A stretch of 64,000 nucleotides of DNA from Salinibaculum sp. SYNS191 (GTDB lineage: Archaea > Halobacteriota > Halobacteria > Halobacteriales > Haloarculaceae). Both the position numbers and the translations under genes were made by a program. The notes beneath the pieces are model-generated. The model saw nothing but the letters and a program-made list of their open reading frames with translations, had not been told where the DNA came from and ran no database searches. Of this stretch, positions 45,698-55,051 are shown piece after piece. Position 1 is the first letter of the stretch, and each line of letters opens with the position of its first letter. Location: contig NZ_CP147838.1 in assembly GCF_037338445.1 (NCBI RefSeq), forward strand, positions 124,001-188,000. Reading direction: 5' to 3'.

Positions 45698-46369
45698 ATG
45701 GGACTCCTCCAGGACAGGACCGCGGCACGGCGGTGGTATCGGCTGGTCTCCCGGCTGTACGACCCGCTGGTCGGCGAGACGTTCTGGCCCGCGTCGCTCC
45801 AGCGCGCGGTGCTCTCGGAGTTCGGTCTCCGGTCGGACGCGCACGTCCTCGACGTCGGCTGCGGCACCGGCGCGACCAGTCGGCAACTTGGCGGGCGGGC
45901 CGGCACCGTCGACGCGCTCGACCACAGTCGCCCACAGCTCGCGCAGGCCCGGGAGGCCGCGGCCGACGTCCGGTACGTGCGAGGCGACGCAGCGCACCTG
46001 CCCTACGCGTCCGAAACCTTCGACGCCGTAGTCTCCGTCGGCGCAGTCATCTTCTTTCCCGACCCGGAGGCGGCGCTGGCGGAGGCCCGGCGCGTGACGC
46101 GGCCGGGTGGGCGGTTGCTCGTCGCCGGCTTCAATCGGACGCGAGTCCCGTCGTGGAACCCCATGGAGAACTGGGCGGCGCTGGCGAACGAGGCCCTGTT
46201 TCACACCGCCGACGAGCGAGAGGCGCGGGAGAACGCCCTCGCGGCCGGCTGGCACGGCGTCGAGACGCACGTGGCCGGTCCAGTGTGGCACCCACGGTTG
46301 GTGCGCGTCACCACCGCGGAGAAACGCGCCGACAGTCAGTCGTCCCCGACGACGAACGTCTCGGGGTAG
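45698..46369 (+). CDS. SAM-dependent methyltransferase (UbiE-like class I)
   Basis: A 223-aa methyltransferase. Motif I is HVLDVGCGTGATSRQLGGR, motif II is around FDAVVSVGAVIFFPDPEAAL, and motif III is RVTRPGGRLLVAGF. The N-terminus YRLVSRLYDPLVGETFWPAS resembles UbiE/MenG-type enzymes that methylate quinones. The substrate is not certain. Its end overlaps the 3' end of the convergent peptidase gene by 34 nt. Confidence 0.88.
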   Translation: MGLLQDRTAARRWYRLVSRLYDPLVGETFWPASLQRAVLSEFGLRSDAHVLDVGCGTGATSRQLGGRAGTVDALDHSRPQLAQAREAAADVRYVRGDAAHLPYASETFDAVVSVGAVIFFPDPEAALAEARRVTRPGGRLLVAGFNRTRVPSWNPMENWAALANEALFHTADEREARENALAAGWHGVETHVAGPVWHPRLVRVTTAEKRADSQSSPTTNVSG

Positions 46370-47520
46370 TCGGTCAGGTTCTCGTAGCCGTCCTCGGTGA
46401 CGACCACGATGTCCTCGATGCGGACGCCGCCGACCTCGGGGTCGTACAGCCCCGGTTCGATGGTGACGACGTGGCCCGGCCGGAGTTCGCCACCGCCGGG
46501 TCCGAGGCCCGGTAGTTCGTGCACGTCCAGCCCGACGCCGTGGCCGGTGCTGTGGATGAATCCCGTCTCGGTGCGCTCGTCGCTGCGCAGCGTCGGCTGG
46601 CCCGCGTCCTCGTAGACGTCGCACACGACGTCGTGGACCGTCTCACCCGTGACGCCCGGTTCGAGCGCGTCCAGCGCGGCCTCCTTCGCCTCCGCCGTCA
46701 GGTCGTACCACTCGCGAATCGTCTCGCTCGGCTCCCCGTGGCAGAACGTCCGCGTCATGTCCGCGTGGTACTTCGAGGCCTTGTCCCGCGGGAAGATGTC
46801 GACGATGATGGCCTCGCCGGCCGACAGCGGCCCGCTGCCGCGGTCGTGGGGGTCGGCCGCGTCCGCGCCGCAGGCGACGATGGTCTCGTCGAGCGCACAG
46901 CCGTGGCGCAACAGCGTGACCTCTATCTCCTCCTTGACGCGCTCGCTGGTCAGCACCTCGCCGTCGTGGCGGAGGTGGCCGTCGTCGTCGACCGTCGCGC
47001 CGTCGACGAGTTCCTCGGCGCGCGCCATGGCAGCCTCGTTGGCCCGCTGTGCGGCGCGGACGTGGTCCACCTCCTCGTCGGTCTTGGTGGCGCGGATGCC
47101 GGTGACCGTGCTGTCATCGTCAACCTCGACGGCGACGTCCTGCTCGCGGAGGCCGTCGGCGGTCTGCAGCGGGAACTTCGGCGGGACCGCCACCGACTGC
47201 ACGCCGTGGCTGTCGAGAAACGCCGCGAGCACGCGGTCGGCCGCCTCGCGCTGGCCGTACTCCTCGACTTTCGCCTGGTGGTCGAAGTCGACGAAGCGCT
47301 CGACTGTCGCCGCGCGGCTCTCCTGGACCGCGCGGCCGTATTCGAGGCTGCGGACGAACAGCAGTCTGACGTCGCCGTCGTACAGCGTCACGAACGGGTC
47401 CGGGGCGTCGAACCCGGAGAGATAGAGCTGGTCGGAGTCGGTCGAGTCGGCGTGGACGAGGTAGCCGTCGACGCCTTGCTCGTCGAGTGCCGCGTCGAGT
47501 CCGGAGAGGTCGGGGTCCAT
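46336..47520 (-). CDS. M24 family Xaa-Pro aminopeptidase
   Basis: A 394-aa pita-bread metallopeptidase. The N-terminal creatinase domain (to about residue 155) precedes the catalytic domain with metal ligands in AIIVDIFPRDKASKYHADMTR (two Asp), THGVGLDVHE-type STGHGVGLDVHELPG (His), TIEPGLYDPEVGG (Glu) and VRIEDIVVV (Glu). It removes N-terminal residues preceding proline. The ATG at 47520 has a TATA box 28 nt upstream. Confidence 0.94.
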   Translation of the reverse strand: MDPDLSGLDAALDEQGVDGYLVHADSTDSDQLYLSGFDAPDPFVTLYDGDVRLLFVRSLEYGRAVQESRAATVERFVDFDHQAKVEEYGQREAADRVLAAFLDSHGVQSVAVPPKFPLQTADGLREQDVAVEVDDDSTVTGIRATKTDEEVDHVRAAQRANEAAMARAEELVDGATVDDDGHLRHDGEVLTSERVKEEIEVTLLRHGCALDETIVACGADAADPHDRGSGPLSAGEAIIVDIFPRDKASKYHADMTRTFCHGEPSETIREWYDLTAEAKEAALDALEPGVTGETVHDVVCDVYEDAGQPTLRSDERTETGFIHSTGHGVGLDVHELPGLGPGGGELRPGHVVTIEPGLYDPEVGGVRIEDIVVVTEDGYENLTDYPETFVVGDD

Positions 47521-47544
47521 ACAGGCGCTCCGGGCGCCACCAGT

Positions 47545-47551
47545 AAATATC
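47545..47551 (-). promoter_or_regulatory. TATA box for the M24 peptidase gene
   Basis: GATATTT on the minus strand, centred 28 nt upstream of the ATG at 47520. Confidence 0.55.
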
Positions 47552-47608
47552 TCGTCGTCGCGCGCCGGAAATAGACAGGTTTTCCCCTCGCCTGCCGTAC
47601 CTTCTGGT

Positions 47609-48097
47609 ATGGACCAGCAGCGGACACGACGGCAGTACCTGCTCGGCGTCGGGAGTCTGGGCATCGCCGCGCTGGCTGGCTGTTCCGGCGGGAGCGCCGC
47701 AACCCCCTCCGGGACGCCCCGGCCGACGCTGACAGCGGACGCATCTTTCGACGGCTGGCTCGCCACGACGACCAACTTCGACGGGTCAGTCGTCGACGCC
47801 CGCGACCAGGCGGAGACGACGGTCACAGTCGGGGCGCTGGGCAACGGTGGTTCCCGCGCCTACGCGCCGGCCGCAATCGCCGTCGACCCGGGAACGACAG
47901 TCGTCTGGGAGTGGACCGGCAACGGCGGCGCACACGACGTCGTCAGTCCCGGCGGTGCCTTCCGGAGCGAAATCTACTACGAGGCCGGGCCCCACTTCGA
48001 GCACACCTTCGAGTCCGAGGGCGTCTACGAGTACTACTGCACCCCCCACCAGCGCGTCGGGATGAAGGGCGTCGTCGCCGTCGGCTCCATCGAGTAG
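47609..48097 (+). CDS. Halocyanin (blue copper protein), Tat lipoprotein
   Basis: A 162-aa type I copper protein. Twin-arginine signal and lipobox (TRRQYLLGVGSLGIAALAGC, Cys25) anchor it outside the membrane. Copper ligands are H109 (GGAHDVV), C144, H147 and M152 (YYCTPHQRVGM). Halocyanins carry electrons in respiratory chains. Confidence 0.95.
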   Translation: MDQQRTRRQYLLGVGSLGIAALAGCSGGSAATPSGTPRPTLTADASFDGWLATTTNFDGSVVDARDQAETTVTVGALGNGGSRAYAPAAIAVDPGTTVVWEWTGNGGAHDVVSPGGAFRSEIYYEAGPHFEHTFESEGVYEYYCTPHQRVGMKGVVAVGSIE

Positions 48098-48148
48098 CGG
48101 GCCGCTCGGACCCAAACATCCAATACTTCACAATCGGTAGTAACGACC

Positions 48149-48538
48149 ATGAGAGAGCCCTCTACGGACGCAGAGGAGTCGGACCCGCCCATCCCCGGTG
48201 AGTACGACGGGGGCCACCCGGCGACGGAACTGTTCTCGCTGCTCGGGCGCTCGCACGCGATGGCGATTCTGTTCTACGTCGTCCGGCAGGAGCAACGGCC
48301 CTGGCGCTTCTCGGAACTGGAGCGGACGCTCGGCATCTCGCCGAACACGCTGTCGAACCGGCTGGCGGAACTGGTCGACGCCGGCCTGCTGGAGCGGCGT
48401 TCCTACGACGAGATTCCGCCGCGGGTCGAGTACGAGGCCACCCAGCGCGCGCTGGACCTGGCCAGCGTCTTCGAGGAACTTCGCAACTGGGCGGAGACGC
48501 ACGGTCTGGAGACGGGAATGGACGCAGACGGGGAGTGA
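48149..48538 (+). CDS. HxlR-type winged-helix regulator
   Basis: A 129-aa MarR/HxlR-like transcription factor. The core is HPATELFSLLGRSHAMAILF, then WRFSELERTLGISPNTLSNR (recognition helix) LAELVDAGLLERRSYDEIPP (wing), ending with ELRNWAETHG. An AATACTT box 28 nt upstream supports the start. It directly precedes the ABC exporter genes and may control them. Confidence 0.9.
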   Translation: MREPSTDAEESDPPIPGEYDGGHPATELFSLLGRSHAMAILFYVVRQEQRPWRFSELERTLGISPNTLSNRLAELVDAGLLERRSYDEIPPRVEYEATQRALDLASVFEELRNWAETHGLETGMDADGE

Positions 48539-48603
48539 ACCGGGACCGCTCCGCGACCCCCGACTTCGGGGGTCAGTAGTTACTACGGGGCGACACTGTC
48601 GAA

Positions 48604-48611
48604 GGTATATC
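48604..48611 (+). promoter_or_regulatory. TATA box for the ABC exporter operon
   Basis: GGTATATC centred 30 nt before the ATG at 48637. Confidence 0.6.
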
Positions 48612-48636
48612 ACTTCAGAATCCGTAAGAGGGGGAC

Positions 48637-49656
48637 ATGAACGGCGAGAACGCCATCGAGGCGGAAGGCGTCGCGTTGACCTACTCCGACGGCACGGAGG
48701 CAGTCCGTGGCGTCGACCTGACCGTCCCGCGTGGCGAGTTCTTCGGCTTTCTCGGTCCCAACGGAGCCGGCAAGACGACGACTATCAAGATTCTGGCGAC
48801 GCTGCTGAAACCGACCGGCGGCCGGGTGACAGTCAACGGGTTCGACGTCGAGCGCGAGGCCCGGAACGTCCGCGGGTCCATCGGTTACATGCCACAGGAG
48901 ACGAGCATCGACCCCGAACTGACCGCTCGCGAGAACCTCGCCTTCGCCTGCGAGTCCTACGGCGTCCCCCGGGGCGAGCGCGGCGAGCGCATCGACGAAC
49001 TGCTGGACCTGGTGGACCTCGCGGACGTGGCCGACAAGCGGGCCGACGACTTCTCCGGCGGGATGCGCAAGCGCCTGGACGCGGCAACGTCGCTGGTCCA
49101 CCGGCCGCCGCTGGTGTTCCTGGACGAGCCGACGACCGGGCTGGACCCGAAGGCGCGCAACCGCCTGTGGGAGTACTTCCGGCGCATCAACGACCAGGGG
49201 ACGACCATCTTCCTGACCACGCAGTACCTGGAGGAGGCCGACCAGCTCTGTGACCGCATCGGCGTCATCAATAGCGGGGAAATCGTCGCCGAGGGGTCGC
49301 CGACGGAACTCAAGCGGCGCGTCGGCGGCGAGATTCTCGACATCGAACTCGCCGACGGGCAGGAGGCCAACGAGCGCGCTGCGCGGGTCGCACACGAGTC
49401 GGCCATCTTCGAGAGCGGCGTCAGCATCGAAGTGACCGACGACGGCATCAGCGTCACCTCGGAACGCGCCCGCTCGCACGGCACGGACCTGCTCGTCGCG
49501 CTGCGCGACGCCGGGCTGACGGTGACCGGCTTCAACGTCCGCGCGCCGACGCTCGACGACGTGTTCCTCGCCATCACCGGCGAGCACGTCGACGAGTCCG
49601 TCGAGGACGACGGCGCGGAGACGGAGCCGACGGAGCCGACGGAGGTGGCCCAGTGA
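48637..49656 (+). CDS. ABC-2 exporter ATPase (DrrA-like)
   Basis: A 339-aa ATPase. Walker A is GFLGPNGAGKTTTIKILATL, the Q-loop is YMPQETSIDPELTARENL, the ABC signature is DDFSGGMRKRLDAATSLVH, and Walker B is LVFLDEPTTGLDPKAR. The C-terminal region from about 230 is a DUF4162-like domain found in daunorubicin-type exporters. It overlaps the permease gene by four bases (GTGA). Confidence 0.95.
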   Translation: MNGENAIEAEGVALTYSDGTEAVRGVDLTVPRGEFFGFLGPNGAGKTTTIKILATLLKPTGGRVTVNGFDVEREARNVRGSIGYMPQETSIDPELTARENLAFACESYGVPRGERGERIDELLDLVDLADVADKRADDFSGGMRKRLDAATSLVHRPPLVFLDEPTTGLDPKARNRLWEYFRRINDQGTTIFLTTQYLEEADQLCDRIGVINSGEIVAEGSPTELKRRVGGEILDIELADGQEANERAARVAHESAIFESGVSIEVTDDGISVTSERARSHGTDLLVALRDAGLTVTGFNVRAPTLDDVFLAITGEHVDESVEDDGAETEPTEPTEVAQ

Positions 49657-50546
49657 GTACACCCTCGCAAGACGGGAGCGCCGCCAGCGAGGCGGCGAGC
49701 ACCTCCGTCGGCGAGACGAACAACACGTTCGTCGGCGACTTCTGGGTGAACTTCAAGCGCTGGAATCTCAAGGCCGTCCGCAACCCGTTCGTCCTGGTCG
49801 TCTCGCTCGTCCAGCCCATCATCTTCCTCGTCCTCTTTACGCAGGTGTTCGGCGGCGTCGCCACCGGGGCCATCAACCGCGGCGGCGCGAGTCTCACCTA
49901 CGAGACCTACCTCGTGCCCGCCATCGCGATGCAGGTGGCGCTGGCCGCGGCCGCAACATCGGGTGTCGGCCTCGTCAACGACATCGAACAGGGGATGTTC
50001 GAGAAGGTGCTGGTGAGCCCGATGAGCCGCGTCGGTGTCTTCGCCGGCAAGAGCGGCGCGGAACTGCTGCGCATCGGTATCCAGATTGCCATCATCCTCG
50101 GCCTCGGCGTCGTCCTCGGGGCGACCATCGAGACCGGTATCGTCGGCGCGCTGGGCATCGTAGCCGTCGGTATCCTCTTTGCCATCTGGTTCATGTCCTT
50201 CTCGAACATCGTCGCCGTCATCACGCGCGACCAGGAGTCGACCATCATCGGCGCGAACCTGCTGCAGTTCCCGCTTCTGTTCGTCTCGACTGCCTTCCTC
50301 CCGCTGGAGGCGCTGCCGGAGTGGATTCAGACCGTCGCGACGTTCAACCCCGTCACGTACGGCGTCGACGCCGCGCGGGCCATCATCCTGAATCAGGACG
50401 TGATGACGGTGCTGGAGGTGACCGGCTTCGGCGGCATCTGGAACACGCTGGTCCCCGCACTGGCAATCCTGCTCGTCCTGGATATCCTCTTCGGCACGCT
50501 GGCCGTCATCATGCTCCGGCGGGCGACCAGCGCGGACGTCCAGTAG
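49653..50546 (+). CDS. ABC-2 exporter permease
   Basis: A 297-aa membrane protein starting with GTG in overlap with the ATPase stop. After a Ser/Thr-rich cytosolic N-terminus it has six helices, with the ABC-2 hallmark NDIEQGMFEKVLVSPMSRVG between helices two and three and LLFVSTAFLPLEALPEWIQT before the last extracellular loop. It pairs with the upstream ATPase for drug or lipid export; the cargo is unknown. Confidence 0.93.
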   Translation: MSTPSQDGSAASEAASTSVGETNNTFVGDFWVNFKRWNLKAVRNPFVLVVSLVQPIIFLVLFTQVFGGVATGAINRGGASLTYETYLVPAIAMQVALAAAATSGVGLVNDIEQGMFEKVLVSPMSRVGVFAGKSGAELLRIGIQIAIILGLGVVLGATIETGIVGALGIVAVGILFAIWFMSFSNIVAVITRDQESTIIGANLLQFPLLFVSTAFLPLEALPEWIQTVATFNPVTYGVDAARAIILNQDVMTVLEVTGFGGIWNTLVPALAILLVLDILFGTLAVIMLRRATSADVQ

Positions 50547-50603
50547 CGCGGACAGACTCTCCGCGTCCGATACTGTGATACGGGCGGGCCGTGAGCAGAG
50601 ACC

Positions 50604-51896
50604 ATGGACGCGGACATCTCTCAGTCGACAGTTCGGGGGCGGACACAGGCCCCGCCCTCGAAGAGCTACACCCACCGCGCGATTCTCGCCGCGGGGTACG
50701 CCGACGGCGCGACCATCAACGACCCCCTGATGAGCGCCGACACCGGGGCGACGATGCGCGCCGTCGAGGCCTTCGGCGGGACAGTCTCCTACGACCAGGC
50801 GGCGCAGACGCTGGCCGTCGAGGGCTTCGACGGAGACCCCGAAGTCCCGGACGACGTCATCGACTGCGCCAACAGCGGGACGACGATGCGGCTGGTCACG
50901 GCCGCGGCGGGTCTCGCGGACGGGCTGACAGTCCTGACCGGCGACGACTCGCTGCGGTCCCGCCCGCAGGGGCCGCTCCTGCAGTCCATCGACCAGCTGG
51001 CCGGCCGCGCCGAGTCGACCCGCGGGAACGGCCAGGCCCCGCTGGTAATCGGCGGCCCAATCACCGGCGGTACGACGGCCATCCCCGGCGATGTCTCCTC
51101 GCAGTTCATCACCGCCCTGCTGATGGCCGGGGCGACCACTGACGCCGGCATCGACCTCGCGCTCCAGACCGAACTCAAATCCGCCCCCTACGTCGACATC
51201 ACGCTGGAGGTGATGGACGCGTTCGGCGTCACCGCCCGCCGAACCAAGCGCGGCTTCTCGGTGGCCGGGTTCCAGTCCTACAGTCCCTCCGGCGGGGAGT
51301 ACGACGTGCCCGGCGACTTCTCCTCGATGTCCTACCTCCTCGCGGCGGGCGCACTGGCGGGCGACGATGCTGTGACCGTCGCCGGCGCTCGCCCGAGCGC
51401 GCAGGGCGACCAGGCCATCGTCGACATCCTGGAGGAGATGGGCGCGGCAATCGACTGGGACCGCGACGCTGGCGAGATAACGGTCGAACAGAGCGCCCTC
51501 GACGGCATCGAGGTGAGCGTCGAGGACACCCCGGACCTCCTGCCGACCATCGCGGTGCTCGGCGCGGCCGCCGACGGGACGACCCGCATCACGAACGCCG
51601 AGCACGTCCGCTACAAGGAGACCGACCGCGTGAGCGCGATGGCCGAGGCGCTGACGAAGATGGGCGCGAGCGTCGAGGAGGAACAGGAGACGCTGACCGT
51701 CCACGGCGGCGACTCGACGCTGTCCGGCGCGACGGTCGACGGCCGCGACGACCACCGCATCATCATGTCACTGGCGGTGGCCGGGCTGGTCGCCGACGGG
51801 ACGACGACGATTCGCGGGGCCGAGCACGTCGACGTGTCCTTCCCGGACTTCTTCGACGTGCTGGCCGGGCTCGGCGCGGACGTGGGCCGGCCGTAG
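50604..51896 (+). CDS. aroA: EPSP synthase AroA
   Basis: A 430-aa 3-phosphoshikimate 1-carboxyvinyltransferase of the shikimate pathway. Signatures are [20 protein letters not shown] (substrate-binding Lys/Ser), [20 protein letters not shown] (PEP site), [18 protein letters not shown] and [20 protein letters not shown], ending with [18 protein letters not shown]. Family length is about 430. It is followed by a toxin-antitoxin pair and then aroC. Confidence 0.97.
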   Translation: MDADISQSTVRGRTQAPPSKSYTHRAILAAGYADGATINDPLMSADTGATMRAVEAFGGTVSYDQAAQTLAVEGFDGDPEVPDDVIDCANSGTTMRLVTAAAGLADGLTVLTGDDSLRSRPQGPLLQSIDQLAGRAESTRGNGQAPLVIGGPITGGTTAIPGDVSSQFITALLMAGATTDAGIDLALQTELKSAPYVDITLEVMDAFGVTARRTKRGFSVAGFQSYSPSGGEYDVPGDFSSMSYLLAAGALAGDDAVTVAGARPSAQGDQAIVDILEEMGAAIDWDRDAGEITVEQSALDGIEVSVEDTPDLLPTIAVLGAAADGTTRITNAEHVRYKETDRVSAMAEALTKMGASVEEEQETLTVHGGDSTLSGATVDGRDDHRIIMSLAVAGLVADGTTTIRGAEHVDVSFPDFFDVLAGLGADVGRP

Positions 51897-51905
51897 GCGG
51901 CGAAT

Positions 51906-51914
51906 CCTTTTCAA
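51906..51914 (+). promoter_or_regulatory. TATA-like box for the toxin-antitoxin pair
   Basis: CCTTTTCAA centred about 34 nt before the antitoxin ATG at 51944, directly after the aroA stop. Confidence 0.45.
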
Positions 51915-51943
51915 CGAGTACGTACAACGTACATACACCAGCG

Positions 51944-52246
51944 ATGGGAACGAAACGAGTGAACTTCCGGCTCCCTGACGAACTTGTCGAGAAAGCCGAT
52001 ATCGCGGCAGAGGTAACCCACAGGGACCGGACTGACATCGTGACCGAGGCGCTCAGGGAGTACCTTGCGGACATCGAGGGCGACGAGGCGTTCCGCGAGC
52101 ACGTGGTCGAACTGTACCTCGACGGCGAAATCGGATTCGACGCGCTCAAAGCCGTCATCGGGCGACAGGATGCCGAGGCGGCCAGAGCATCGAAGTCCCT
52201 GCTCGAACGGGGCGAAGACGTCGCGGACGACATCGCAGAGTTGTAG
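51944..52246 (+). CDS. CopG/RHH-type antitoxin
   Basis: A 100-aa antitoxin-like protein. The ribbon-helix-helix is TKRVNFRLPDELVEKADIAA with RTDIVTEALREYLADI; the C-terminal helices (VIGRQDAEAARASKSLLERG) would contact the toxin. Its stop abuts the toxin ATG with no gap, the usual type II arrangement. Confidence 0.85.
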   Translation: MGTKRVNFRLPDELVEKADIAAEVTHRDRTDIVTEALREYLADIEGDEAFREHVVELYLDGEIGFDALKAVIGRQDAEAARASKSLLERGEDVADDIAEL

Positions 52247-52732
52247 ATGATTGTCGCGGACACGAGCGCGCTCATCTCCCTGGCGACGGGAGGGATACTG
52301 GAGACGACGCTCGACGAGTTCGACGTCCACACGACTGTGACCGTCGTCGCGGAACTCCGGGAGACAGCCGAGTACGATGACCGGCACGCCGAAGCGGCGA
52401 CAACCGTCATCGACCAGGAGACCTTGAGCACCCACGATGTCGATGAAGCGATAGAGTCCTCACGCATCGACGCCGGGGAAGGAAGCTGTGCCATCCTCGC
52501 CACCGAACTGGGGGCGGACTTCCTCCTGACTGACGACCTGCGGGCACTCCCGGAACTGGAGTCGGCGACCGGCGCGCGAGTCGCGATTTCACCGTTTCTG
52601 CTGCGAGCCCTGGTCACGCGGGGAGTTCTCGACAGAGAGGAGGCGCTGGCACGTCTGAATGCGATTGGCGCGGACCGCGACTGGCTGGAATCGCCCATCT
52701 ATCGACGTGCCCGTCGATTGTTCGAGGAGTGA
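52247..52732 (+). CDS. PIN-domain toxin-like RNase
   Basis: A 161-aa PIN protein. The acidic active site is complete: D5 (VADTSALI), E36 (VVAELRETAEY), D75/E78 (SRIDAGEGSCAILA) and D96/D97 (FLLTDDLRA). It is longer than the usual 120-140 aa VapC, with a C-terminal helical extension. Together with the preceding RHH protein it forms a probable type II toxin-antitoxin module placed between aroA and aroC. Confidence 0.85.
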   Translation: MIVADTSALISLATGGILETTLDEFDVHTTVTVVAELRETAEYDDRHAEAATTVIDQETLSTHDVDEAIESSRIDAGEGSCAILATELGADFLLTDDLRALPELESATGARVAISPFLLRALVTRGVLDREEALARLNAIGADRDWLESPIYRRARRLFEE

Positions 52733-52780
52733 GCACTGGTATCTCAACATCTAAATGCCAGCGCTTCACACCCAATAGCA

Positions 52781-54010
52781 ATGAACGGCAACCGCTTCGG
52801 CAGGCTCTTTCAGGTGACCACGTACGGGGAGTCCCACGGGAAAGCCATGGGCTGTACCGTCTCCGGGGTCCCCGCCGGCGTCGAACTCGACGAGGATGCG
52901 ATTCAGGCGGAACTCGACCGGCGCAAGCCGGGCCAGTCGATGATAACCACCTCGCGCGGGGAACCCGACAAGGTGTCCATCAAGTCCGGGCTGCAGGACG
53001 GCTACACGACCGGGACGCCCATCGGCATGGTCATCCAGAACAAGGACGCCCGGTCGGGCAAGTACGAACCCTTCGTGACGGCACCGCGACCGTCTCACGG
53101 CGACTACACGTACTCGGCGAAGTTCGGCACGCGCAACTGGGGCGGGGGCGGCCGCTCGTCGGCCCGCGAGACGGTCAACTGGGTCGCGGCGGGCGCAATC
53201 GCAAAGGAAGTCCTCGACCAGTCCGACTACGACGTGCAGGTCAAGGCACACGTCAACCAGGTGGGCGACATCGAGGCTCCCGAAGTCACCTTCGAGGAGA
53301 TGCTCGAACACACCGAGGACAACGAGGTCCGGTGTGCCCACCCCGAGACGGCCGAGGAGATGCGCGAGGCCATCGACCAGTACCAGCAGGAGGGCGACTC
53401 CATCGGCGGCTCCGTCTACTTCGAGTGTCGCGGCGTTCCGCGCGGACTCGGTGCGCCGCGGTTCGACTCGTTCCCCGCCCGCCTCGGGCAGGCCATCTTC
53501 TCGATTCCGGCGACGACGGCCTTCCAGTTCGGAAAGGGCCGAGACGCCCGGACGATGCGCGGCAAGGAGCGCAACGAGGACTGGGAGTTCGACGACGGCG
53601 AATCCCACCCAGAGACGGTCAGCGAGGAGGGCGACCCCGTGCCCGAGGGCAACGACCACGGCGGGCTCCAGGGCGGCATCACGACCGGCGAGCCCATCTA
53701 CGGCGAGGCGACCTGGCACGCGCCGACGTCCATCCCCAAATCCCAGGAGACGGTCGACTGGGAGACTGGCGAGCGCAAGGAGATACAGGTCGTCGGCCGG
53801 CACGATCCCGTGCTGATGCCCCGCGCGGTCCCGGTCGTCGAAGCGATGCTGCGCCTGACGATTCTGGACTTCATGCTGCTCGGGGGGCGCATCAACCCCG
53901 ACCGGCTGGACGACCGACCCGGCGAGTACGACACCGACTACCACCCGCAGAGCCCCGTCAACGACCCCGAGGACGCGGCGACGAGCGCCGAGACGCTGGA
54001 CGAGGAATAG
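52781..54010 (+). CDS. aroC: Chorismate synthase AroC
   Basis: A 409-aa FMN-dependent enzyme for the last shikimate step. Motifs are FGRLFQVTTYGESHGKAMGC at the N-terminus, RRKPGQSMITTSRGEPDKV-like DRRKPGQSMITTSRGEPDK, SARETVNWVAAGAIAKEVL and GGITTGEPI; the C-terminus is acidic. A TCTAAATG box near -30 gives its own promoter despite the toxin-antitoxin pair upstream. The hydrolase gene starts at the very next base. Confidence 0.97.
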   Translation: MNGNRFGRLFQVTTYGESHGKAMGCTVSGVPAGVELDEDAIQAELDRRKPGQSMITTSRGEPDKVSIKSGLQDGYTTGTPIGMVIQNKDARSGKYEPFVTAPRPSHGDYTYSAKFGTRNWGGGGRSSARETVNWVAAGAIAKEVLDQSDYDVQVKAHVNQVGDIEAPEVTFEEMLEHTEDNEVRCAHPETAEEMREAIDQYQQEGDSIGGSVYFECRGVPRGLGAPRFDSFPARLGQAIFSIPATTAFQFGKGRDARTMRGKERNEDWEFDDGESHPETVSEEGDPVPEGNDHGGLQGGITTGEPIYGEATWHAPTSIPKSQETVDWETGERKEIQVVGRHDPVLMPRAVPVVEAMLRLTILDFMLLGGRINPDRLDDRPGEYDTDYHPQSPVNDPEDAATSAETLDEE

Positions 54011-54928
54011 ATGTTCGGGCCGTTCACCGCGACGACGACGCTGCTCGCACGGGAGAACTACGCCGAGTTCGCACCGTTCCAGCCAGACATCCCGGGGAGC
54101 CTCCTCGAAGCGCGCTACACGAACGGTGCGTCCGCGTTCGCGGACGTCGCCGGCGCTCGCGTTCACTACCGCGACCAGGGTCCCGAGGACGCGCCGACGC
54201 TGCTTGCACTGCACGGCGTCTACTCGTCGCTCCACACCTGGGACGGCTGGCAAAGGGCGCTGGGCGACGACGTGCGGCTGGTGCGCCTCGACCTGCCCGG
54301 GTTCGGACTGACGGGGCCGAACGAGCAACGCGAGTACAGCCTCTCGCACTACGTGGAGACGCTCGAGGAGTTCTGCGAGGCACTCGGTCTGGAGGACGTC
54401 GCCGTCGCCGGGAACTCGCTGGGTGGTGCCATCGGCTGGCGCTTCGCCGCGACCTATCCCGAGCGGGTCGAGAAACTGTTGTTGCTCGACGCGGGCCGCC
54501 AGAACGTCGTTCCACGGGCTGCGCGGCTGTTCTCCCAGCCGGGGTGGGAGATGGTCCCGCGCTACGTGACGCCGCGGTCCTCGGTCAGGAGCATCCTCCG
54601 GGACGCCTACGGCGACCCGTCGAAGCTCACCTCCGACGTGGTGCGGCGCTATCACGACCTCGTCCTGCGGACGGGGAACCGCCGGGCCGTCCTCCAGCTG
54701 GTCGAGGCCGCACGTCCGGCCCCGATGGAGCCGATGGCCGTCGAGTGCCCGACGCTGGTCCAGTGGGGCGAGGAGGACGACTGGCTGCCGCCGGCACTCG
54801 GCGAGCGGTTCGTCCACGAGATTCCCGACGCGACGATGGAGACCTACCCCGGCGTCGGCCACGTCCCGATGGAGGAGGCACCCGCAGAGACTGCCGCGGA
54901 CGCTGCTGCCTTCCTGGGAATCGAGTAG
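54011..54928 (+). CDS. Alpha/beta hydrolase
   Basis: A 305-aa alpha/beta-hydrolase. An N-terminal helical lead of about 50 residues precedes the core: oxyanion loop LLALHGVYSSLHTWDGW, nucleophile elbow VAVAGNSLGGAIGWRFA (Ser), acid residue around LVQWGEEDDWLPP and catalytic His in TYPGVGHVPMEEAP. It is translated immediately after aroC, with no intergenic bases. Substrate unknown. Confidence 0.9.
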   Translation: MFGPFTATTTLLARENYAEFAPFQPDIPGSLLEARYTNGASAFADVAGARVHYRDQGPEDAPTLLALHGVYSSLHTWDGWQRALGDDVRLVRLDLPGFGLTGPNEQREYSLSHYVETLEEFCEALGLEDVAVAGNSLGGAIGWRFAATYPERVEKLLLLDAGRQNVVPRAARLFSQPGWEMVPRYVTPRSSVRSILRDAYGDPSKLTSDVVRRYHDLVLRTGNRRAVLQLVEAARPAPMEPMAVECPTLVQWGEEDDWLPPALGERFVHEIPDATMETYPGVGHVPMEEAPAETAADAAAFLGIE

Positions 54929-55051
54929 CTGCGCCGAGGCCAGCGACGACGCCGTCTCCCCTCTGTGGCTGTTCGGCTCGACCTCTCCTGAGTGGGTCGG
55001 CAGAGAACCCGAACAACAAGCGCCAAGACGGTGCCGGCCCGACGAGCGGGT

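Noticed and set aside
48957..51755. A 932-codon minus-strand ORF opposite the ABC exporter and aroA
   Set aside because: It is antisense to genes with complete conserved motifs, and its product is low-complexity and matches no domain pattern.
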